Part shown: piece by piece, positions 58,164-64,000 of the stretch
How positions within the stretch are numbered: the stretch's first letter is position 1
How the letters are laid out: each line of letters opens with the position of its first letter
From: Achromobacter sp. B7
GTDB taxonomy: Bacteria; Pseudomonadota; Gammaproteobacteria; Burkholderiales; Burkholderiaceae_B
DNA: 64,000 bases
Assembly: GCF_003600685.1 (NCBI RefSeq)
Contig: NZ_CP032084.1
Span: forward strand, 1,798,001 to 1,862,000
Direction: 5' to 3'
Position numbers and translations under genes: made by a program
The notes under the pieces: model-generated
Database searches by the model: none
What the model was told of the DNA's origin: nothing
Seen by the model: the letters and a program-made list of their open reading frames with translations, nothing else

Positions 58164-60995
58164 TCACCCAAGCTGTGACCCTGGCTCTGACGCCGGCTGT
58201 GACGCCGGCTGTGACCCCGGCTGCGGCCCCATCACCGAATCCCACAGCTCGCGCACCGCCGTGCGTTCGTCCACCAGCTGATCCGGCCCCACCCGCGCCT
58301 TTTCCACGCCCTGCATGCGCAGCTGATGCTGCACGCGGCGCAAGGTGCGGTAGGCGTCGGCGGCGCGTGCCGCGAGCTCGGGCGCGATCAGCCCGGCTTC
58401 GCCCGCCAGGCGCAACAGCGTGATGTTGCCCAGGTTCTTCACAAACACGGGGTGCGTGCCCGCATAGCAAAGCACCAGGTACTGCGTCACGAATTCCACG
58501 TCGACCATCCCGCCGCGGTCGTGTTTCAAATCAAACTGCTGGCTGGTGTTGGGATGGCCGGCGTTGATCTTTTCGCGCATGGCCAGCACTTCGTTGCGCA
58601 GGGCGGCGGGGTCGCGCGGCTGCACCAGGATCGCTTCGCGGATGGCTTCGAAACGGGCGCCCACGTTGGTATCCCCAGCCGCAAAGCGCGCGCGGGTCAA
58701 CGCCTGGTGTTCCCAGGCCCAGGCATGCTTGTGCTGGTATTGCTCGAACGCTTCCACGGATACGGCCAGCAGCCCGGCGTCGCCATCGGGCCGCAAGCGC
58801 AGGTCCACTTCATACAGCCGGCCCGACGAAGTCATCGTCGACAGCCACGACGTCATGCGACGGCCCAGCTTGGCGTAGACCTCGGCGGCGTCCTCGCGCG
58901 CATCGTCGAACAGAAACACCAGGTCCAGATCGGACGCGTAGCCCAGTTCCTTGCCGCCCAGCTTGCCGTACGCGATGACGGCGAATCGGGGCGGCTCGCC
59001 TTCCAGCTTGTTCACCAGCGGCCAGGCGCGGCGAATGGTCTCGGTCAGCAGCAGGTCGGCCAGCGCCGACAATTGGTCGGCCAGCTTTTCAACCGTGAGT
59101 TCGCCTTCCAGATCCTGCGCCAGCAGCTGGAAGCTGGCCTGGCGCTGTACGTCGCGCATCAGGTTCATCTGACGCTCGATGTCCGGCGAGCCATCGGGCA
59201 GTCGGCAAGCATCCAGGTCGGCGGTCAACTGCCGCGCGATCTGCGCGAAGTCCAGCGGTTGGAATAAGGTGCGCCAGTCGATCAGGCTGTCCAGCAGCAA
59301 GGGGTGCTGCGTCAGATACTGCGCGGCCCAGGGGCTGGCCGCCACCATGCGCGCCACGCGCGCCAGGGTGTCGGGGTATTCGGCCAACAGCGCCAGGTAG
59401 GCGCTGCGTTGGGCAATTTTCTCGATCAGGTCAAACAGGCGGACAGCGGCGTTCAAGGGCGCCGGAGTCTGCCGCGCGGCGCGCAGCGCGGCGGGCAGCA
59501 GGGCTTCCATGCGGCGGCGGCTGCTTTCGGGCAGGCTGCGTACGCGATGGCTGCCCAGCAGGGTCTCGGTACGCCGCAACAGGTCTTGGGCCTCGTCGCC
59601 GAAAGCCTGGCGGATCTGCTCGGCCAATTCGCATTCGTTGTCAGGCTCTTCGGCGTCGTCAGCGGCCTCGCCCGACGTGCCGGTGTCCTCGGCATCGCCC
59701 ATGCCGACCATGCGGAACACGTTGCGGAACGTTTGCGAGACGAATTTGCGGTGCGCGGCCAGCGTGCTTTCAAAATCGTCATGGCTCATGCCCAGCGCGG
59801 CGGCCAGCGCGGCTCGCTGTTCGGCGTCGCCGGGCAACAGATGCGTCTGTTCGTCTTCCCGATACTGCAAGGCGTGTTCGGTGCGGCGCAGGTAGCGATA
59901 GGCCTCTTCAAGGCGGCGCGCGTCGTCCTCCGGCACCAGCCCGGCCACGCGCTCGGCGTGCAGCGCTTCCAGAAGGCCGCGTTTTTGCAGGGCGGGCATG
60001 CGACCGCCGCGTATCAGTTGTGCCAACTGCACCACAAATTCGATCTCGCGGATGCCGCCGTCACCCAGCTTGATATTGTTGGCGCTGTCGATGCCGTTGC
60101 GCGCCATGGCGCGACGTTGCCAGTCTTGGCGGATACGTTCGCGCAGCGCGCGCAGCGCGGCCAGCGCATCAAAGTCAAAATACTTGCGATAGACGAACGG
60201 CACCCGCAGGCTTTCCAACTGGCGGGCCTGGGCGGCGCTGTCGCTGCCTTCAAACGCCTGGGCGGGCATGAGGCGCGCCTTCAACCAGGCATAACGTTCC
60301 CATTCGCGGCCCTGGCCGATCAAGTAGTGCTCCAGCGCGTCCAGACTCCAGGCCAGCGGGCCGGCGTCGCCGTCGGGTCGCAGGCGCAGGTCCGTGCGAA
60401 ATACCTGGCCGTTCGCATCCACTTCCGAAATCACCGGCATCATGCGCCGGGTGAGCCTACCGTAGAACTCGTGGTGGCTGATGCGGCGCGGGCCGTCGGT
60501 TTCGCCTTCTTCGCCATACAGCATGATCAGGTCGATGTCCGAGGACACGTTCAGCTCGCACCCGCCCAGCTTGCCCATGCCGACAATCAGCATTTCCTGG
60601 GGCTTGCCGGTGGCCGGGTCGCGCGGCACACCGTGCATGGCCGCCAGGTCGGTGGCCACACTGCGGTAGGCTTGCGCCACCGCGATGTCCGCCAGCGTGG
60701 TCATTGCGCCCACCACTTCTTCCAGACCGGCCTGGCCGGACAAGTCCCGCACGATCAATACGCTGAATACGCGTTCGCGTAATTTGCGCAGCACCATGCG
60801 GCAGGTGTCCACGGGCAGGATGTCCGGCGCGTCGGGGCCCGCCAGTTCGGCCTGCCATTGCGCCATGCGAGCGGCCGTGACGGGCTGCTGCACGGCCTCT
60901 GCAAGCCAGGCGGCCAGGTCGGGATGGGCGTCCAGTCGGCGGCGCAAATGGCCGGACCAGGCAAGGGCGGGGGCAAGCAAAGAGGGCGAGGACAT
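58164..60995 (-). CDS. glnE: Bifunctional glutamine synthetase adenylyltransferase / adenylyl-removing enzyme
   Basis: A 943-residue two-headed nucleotidyltransferase. The N-terminal adenylyl-removing domain has SSDIDL at 151-156 and the C-terminal adenylyltransferase domain has SDLDL at 688-692. GlnE attaches or removes AMP on glutamine synthetase under PII control. The start at 60995 begins the family; upstream in-frame sequence overlaps the yhdP promoter. The extreme C-terminus is extended by a QPxS-rich tail ([19 protein letters not shown]) coded by a 12-bp tandem repeat. Divergent from yhdP across 84 bp. Confidence 0.95.
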   Translation of the reverse strand: MSSPSLLAPALAWSGHLRRRLDAHPDLAAWLAEAVQQPVTAARMAQWQAELAGPDAPDILPVDTCRMVLRKLRERVFSVLIVRDLSGQAGLEEVVGAMTTLADIAVAQAYRSVATDLAAMHGVPRDPATGKPQEMLIVGMGKLGGCELNVSSDIDLIMLYGEEGETDGPRRISHHEFYGRLTRRMMPVISEVDANGQVFRTDLRLRPDGDAGPLAWSLDALEHYLIGQGREWERYAWLKARLMPAQAFEGSDSAAQARQLESLRVPFVYRKYFDFDALAALRALRERIRQDWQRRAMARNGIDSANNIKLGDGGIREIEFVVQLAQLIRGGRMPALQKRGLLEALHAERVAGLVPEDDARRLEEAYRYLRRTEHALQYREDEQTHLLPGDAEQRAALAAALGMSHDDFESTLAAHRKFVSQTFRNVFRMVGMGDAEDTGTSGEAADDAEEPDNECELAEQIRQAFGDEAQDLLRRTETLLGSHRVRSLPESSRRRMEALLPAALRAARQTPAPLNAAVRLFDLIEKIAQRSAYLALLAEYPDTLARVARMVAASPWAAQYLTQHPLLLDSLIDWRTLFQPLDFAQIARQLTADLDACRLPDGSPDIERQMNLMRDVQRQASFQLLAQDLEGELTVEKLADQLSALADLLLTETIRRAWPLVNKLEGEPPRFAVIAYGKLGGKELGYASDLDLVFLFDDAREDAAEVYAKLGRRMTSWLSTMTSSGRLYEVDLRLRPDGDAGLLAVSVEAFEQYQHKHAWAWEHQALTRARFAAGDTNVGARFEAIREAILVQPRDPAALRNEVLAMREKINAGHPNTSQQFDLKHDRGGMVDVEFVTQYLVLCYAGTHPVFVKNLGNITLLRLAGEAGLIAPELAARAADAYRTLRRVQHQLRMQGVEKARVGPDQLVDERTAVRELWDSVMGPQPGSQPASQPASEPGSQLG
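58171..58230. repeat. Five 12-bp tandem repeats at the glnE 3' end
   Basis: Consecutive units GCTGTGACCCTG, GCTCTGACGCCG, GCTGTGACGCCG, GCTGTGACCCCG and GCTGCGGCCCCA. Being in frame, they add QP(A/G)S-type tetrapeptides to the glnE tail. Copy number is likely to vary between strains. Confidence 0.85.
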
Positions 60996-61079
60996 GGCGT
61001 GGAGGCGGCAGACGAATGGACGCGTTTCAGGTATAAGTGGGGACGATACCGCAAGACATATTCTCCTGCCCACCGATCC

Positions 61080-64000
61080 GTGTCTGTTTCAAAAAAAGCC
61101 CCCGTGCCGCGCACGCGTAGCGTGCTCTGCTGCCTGTTCTGGGCCGCGCTGATCATCTATGGCGTGGTGGCGGTCGGCTTTCTGAGCGTGCGCTATTGGG
61201 TATTGCCCCGTGTGGGCGAATGGCGTCCACAGATCGAAGCGTACGCCAGCGAAGCACTGGGTGCGCGCGTCACCATCGGGGACATCAAGGCCGAGTGGCA
61301 GGGCCTGAACCCCCGGTTGGACCTGACCTCGGTTCAAGTCGTGGACGACAGCGCCACGCCAGTTCTGTCCCTGCCTTCCGTATCCGCCGTGCTGGCGTGG
61401 CGCAGCGTGCTGACTTTGTCGCCCCGCCTGGTGCGCTTGCAGGTGCGCAAGCCTGAATTGACCCTGCGCCGCGATCCCGATAATCATCTGTGGGTGGCTG
61501 GCCAGAACATCGATCTGAATGCCAGCGATCATCGGTCCGACCTGGACCACCCCGCATTGCGCTGGCTGGTGCGCCAGCGCGAGTTGGCCATCAACGACGC
61601 GACCATCATCTGGCAAGACGATTTACGCCGCGCGCCCGCGCTGCCGTTGACCGGCGTTGACTTCGTCATGCGCAACGGCAGCCTGTCGCATCGCTTCGTG
61701 CTGCGCGCCTCGGCCGGTGATGCGTTGGCGCGCAAGGTCGAACTGCGTGGCGAATTCAATCGCAGCCTGTTCGCGGCGAATTCGGCCAATCCCGCCAACT
61801 GGAGCGGCCAGCTTTATACAGAGCTTGATGACGTCGAACCGCAGGCGTGGGCGCCGTGGGTACCGGCCCCCGTCATCTCGGGACGTATCGCCGCCCGTGC
61901 GTGGCTGCAACTGGAACGCGGCAAGTTCACTGACCTGACGACCGACGTGGCGGTACGCGGCGTGGACTGGGTGGCCGCCACGGACGGTACGGCGGTACGC
62001 GGCGCATCGGCGCAATTTCGTTTGCAGGGGCTGCCCGGGGATTTTTTCCAGGTGGACGGGGTGCCGTTGGCGCGTAGCCCGGGGGCCGCCGATGTATCGC
62101 TGAAGGGCGCGGCGCAGCACCTGCAAGTGACGCTTCCGGGCGTGTTCCAGGAGCCGACCCTGATCGCGCGTGAATTAGCCGTGGATGCGCAGGTGAAAGG
62201 GCCGGATGCCAAGAACTGGTTTGTCGATGTGGCCCGATTGCACGTGGTGAACGACGATCTGGACGTGCGCTTGCAGGGCCAGTGGAAGCGCGAAGGCAAG
62301 ACGGCGGCGGGCAGCGTCGACATGCGCGGCACGATGGTGCGTGGCGCCATGTCAGCCATCCATCGCTACCTGCCGCTAGAAGTCAACGCCGACGCCCGCG
62401 AATGGCTGGCGGGGGGCTTGCCCGCAGGCGAAATGCGGTCGGCCTCCATCTTGCTCAAGGGCGATCTGGACGATTTTCCATTCGCCGCGCCGAACGCCGT
62501 GGGCGAATTCGTCATCGCCGGCGCGTACGCCGGCGCCAAGGTCGATTACGCGCCGCCCGGTCAGCGACGCAAGGGCTGGCCCATGTTGGAGAACCTGTCC
62601 GGCAATTTCCGTATCGACAAGGTCAGCCTGACGCTGGATAGCGCCGGGGGCGCCACTGCGAGCACCGGGCCGGGGCAGACGCTGAATATGGGGGCGGTGA
62701 CAGCCACGATCCCCAACATGGACCAGGGCGCGGAATTGTTGCTCAACGGCGAGACGTACGGTCCGGTGTCGGCCTATCTGGCGATGGCGGCCAATTCCCC
62801 GCTTGGCGGGTTGCTGGACGGGGCGCTGGACGAGGCGCGCGGCACCGGCGACTGGCGGGTGCCGCTGAAACTTAAGGTGCCGTTGTTGAACACCGACGAC
62901 ACGCAGGTGCAGGGGCACATCCTGTTCTCGGACAACAGCTTTACCTTCATGCCGGAAATGCCCTTGCTCAAGGAGATGCACGGCGATCTGGAATTCTCTG
63001 AAAAAGGGGTGCAGACCAAAGAGCTGCGCGCGCAGTTCCTGGGCGGGCCCGTAAAGATTTTCGGCACCCTGGCGCAGAACTCGGACGCACTTCAGTTTGA
63101 AGGGACACTGACGGCGGGCGGATTGACGCAACTGGGCAATATGCCCTCGATGTCGCGCTTTTCGGGCAAGACGGCCTACAAGGGGCGGCTGGGCTACCAG
63201 AAGGGCGGGTCGGTCGAGATCTCGATGGAATCGAATCTCTCGGGCATGGCTATCGACATGCCGGCGCCGGTGGGCAAAGCGGCTTCGTCATCGCAATTAC
63301 TGAAATTGCAGTGGGGCGCGGCCCAGGACCGCGGCACGAAAGACCGCCGCTGGCTGACGGCCAGCCTGGGCGAAAACGTCAACGCGCTGTTCGAGCGTGA
63401 CCCGGCCGACGCGTCTCCGTCTTACTTTGCCCGCGGCGCGTTGGGCATCGGCCGGCCCGCCAGCCTGCCGGACCGCGGAATGAGCCTGAACGCCAGCCTG
63501 CCCGAACTGGACATGGACGGCTGGGAAGCCGTAGTGAACGGCTTCGATACGCCGTCGGGCAAAAGCGGCGGCAAAAAAGCCGCTGCGAAGCCGGTCTTTC
63601 CGCCGCCCGAACGCATCAGCCTTGCCACCGGCATGTTGCGCGCCAGCGGCTACACGCTTAATGACCTGACGCTGTATGCCATGCGTCCCGGGCCGTCTCA
63701 ATGGCGGGTGGACATCCAGTCGCGCCAGGCTACCGGGTCATTGGAATGGCAGGAGGCCTCGGGCGCGATTGCGGGCCAGATCAAGGCGCGGATGAAGCAC
63801 CTGGCGTTCGGTGGCGAGGGCGACTCCAACGAAGCCGATAAGGCCCTGGCGTCAGGCAACGATTTATCCGATATTCCCGCCATCGACCTGCAAGCCAAGG
63901 AGTTCTTTCTATATGGCAAGAACGTGGGCGAGCTTCAGGTGGTGGGCACGAACCTGGAACGCGGGCGCCAGTGGCGGCTGGACAAACTGACGATCACCAA
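61080..64000 (+). CDS. yhdP: YhdP-family AsmA-like envelope protein (3' end outside window)
   Basis: A frame open from 61080 to the window edge (973 codons visible). The GTG start yields [15 protein letters not shown], then one TM helix (about 18-40, [19 protein letters not shown]). The rest is periplasmic, beta-rich and repetitive, as in YhdP/TamB/AsmA bridge proteins that carry phospholipids to the outer membrane. Family stretches: [18 protein letters not shown], and [20 protein letters not shown]. YhdP proteins are about 1250-1300 aa, so roughly a quarter is missing. Diverges from glnE. Confidence 0.9.
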   Translation, partial: MSVSKKAPVPRTRSVLCCLFWAALIIYGVVAVGFLSVRYWVLPRVGEWRPQIEAYASEALGARVTIGDIKAEWQGLNPRLDLTSVQVVDDSATPVLSLPSVSAVLAWRSVLTLSPRLVRLQVRKPELTLRRDPDNHLWVAGQNIDLNASDHRSDLDHPALRWLVRQRELAINDATIIWQDDLRRAPALPLTGVDFVMRNGSLSHRFVLRASAGDALARKVELRGEFNRSLFAANSANPANWSGQLYTELDDVEPQAWAPWVPAPVISGRIAARAWLQLERGKFTDLTTDVAVRGVDWVAATDGTAVRGASAQFRLQGLPGDFFQVDGVPLARSPGAADVSLKGAAQHLQVTLPGVFQEPTLIARELAVDAQVKGPDAKNWFVDVARLHVVNDDLDVRLQGQWKREGKTAAGSVDMRGTMVRGAMSAIHRYLPLEVNADAREWLAGGLPAGEMRSASILLKGDLDDFPFAAPNAVGEFVIAGAYAGAKVDYAPPGQRRKGWPMLENLSGNFRIDKVSLTLDSAGGATASTGPGQTLNMGAVTATIPNMDQGAELLLNGETYGPVSAYLAMAANSPLGGLLDGALDEARGTGDWRVPLKLKVPLLNTDDTQVQGHILFSDNSFTFMPEMPLLKEMHGDLEFSEKGVQTKELRAQFLGGPVKIFGTLAQNSDALQFEGTLTAGGLTQLGNMPSMSRFSGKTAYKGRLGYQKGGSVEISMESNLSGMAIDMPAPVGKAASSSQLLKLQWGAAQDRGTKDRRWLTASLGENVNALFERDPADASPSYFARGALGIGRPASLPDRGMSLNASLPELDMDGWEAVVNGFDTPSGKSGGKKAAAKPVFPPPERISLATGMLRASGYTLNDLTLYAMRPGPSQWRVDIQSRQATGSLEWQEASGAIAGQIKARMKHLAFGGEGDSNEADKALASGNDLSDIPAIDLQAKEFFLYGKNVGELQVVGTNLERGRQWRLDKLTIT

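Overview
The window is 64 kb of high-GC chromosomal DNA from a betaproteobacterium of the family Alcaligenaceae, most likely Achromobacter or a close relative such as Bordetella. This rests on the 16S rRNA sequence, an rrn spacer carrying tRNA-Ile(GAT) and tRNA-Ala(TGC), the gene neighbourhoods (dnaE followed by LPS glycosyltransferases; yebC-purD-hemF-nadD-rsfS-rlmH-maf; glnE divergent from yhdP) and protein content. It is mostly core chromosome. I see no prophage, insertion sequence, CRISPR array or defence island.

Layout. 1-2.3 kb: 3' end of hrpA, then lpxO on the opposite strand. 2.4-11.6 kb: dnaE and a tightly coupled run of three GT4 glycosyltransferases, one GT2 glycosyltransferase and two polysaccharide deacetylases, probably for LPS core or another surface glycan. 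11.7-15.6 kb: envelope genes (ykgJ-type protein, elyC-like, GT9 heptosyltransferase) on the minus strand, divergent from msbA. 15.8-22.0 kb: kefC-type antiporter, a membrane diguanylate cyclase, a yiaF-type lipoprotein and rng. 22.0-28.5 kb: a complete rRNA operon whose upstream region contains a 180-bp tandem promoter duplication. 28.5-33.6 kb: dctD-dctB divergent from dctA, with a near-ideal sigma-54 promoter and two dyads that look like DctD sites. 33.7-39.0 kb: maf, rlmH, rsfS, nadD, hemF, purD and yebC. 39.1-42.9 kb: a HerA-like ATPase, tartrate/D-malate dehydrogenase and a WaaZ-like LPS core protein. 43.0-47.9 kb: a MarR-controlled tripartite drug efflux operon (marR-nodT-emrA-emrB) with visible operators. 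47.9-50.9 kb: two divergent DMT permeases and a quinone oxidoreductase. 51.0-57.3 kb: an aromatic amine utilisation cluster (aldehyde dehydrogenase, aauBEDA, cytochrome c, FeaR-like regulator). 57.4-64 kb: queH, glnE and the 5' part of yhdP.

How genes work together. The aau genes encode a periplasmic tryptophan-tryptophylquinone (TTQ) amine dehydrogenase with its folding/export helpers, a cytochrome as possible electron acceptor, and a dehydrogenase for the aldehyde produced. The dct genes form a sensor/regulator/transporter unit for C4-dicarboxylates. Several envelope genes (lpxO, the six-gene glycan cluster, GT9 enzyme, msbA, waaZ, yhdP) concern LPS or outer-membrane construction.

The most interesting items are: the aau cluster with a cytochrome lacking the usual axial Met; the duplicated rrn promoter; the DctD/sigma-54 control region; the MarR operator inside a promoter that appears to give a leaderless mRNA; and the apparent separation of maf from rng by the rrn and dct genes. 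All assignments come from reading the sequence and from memory of families. No database search was run.
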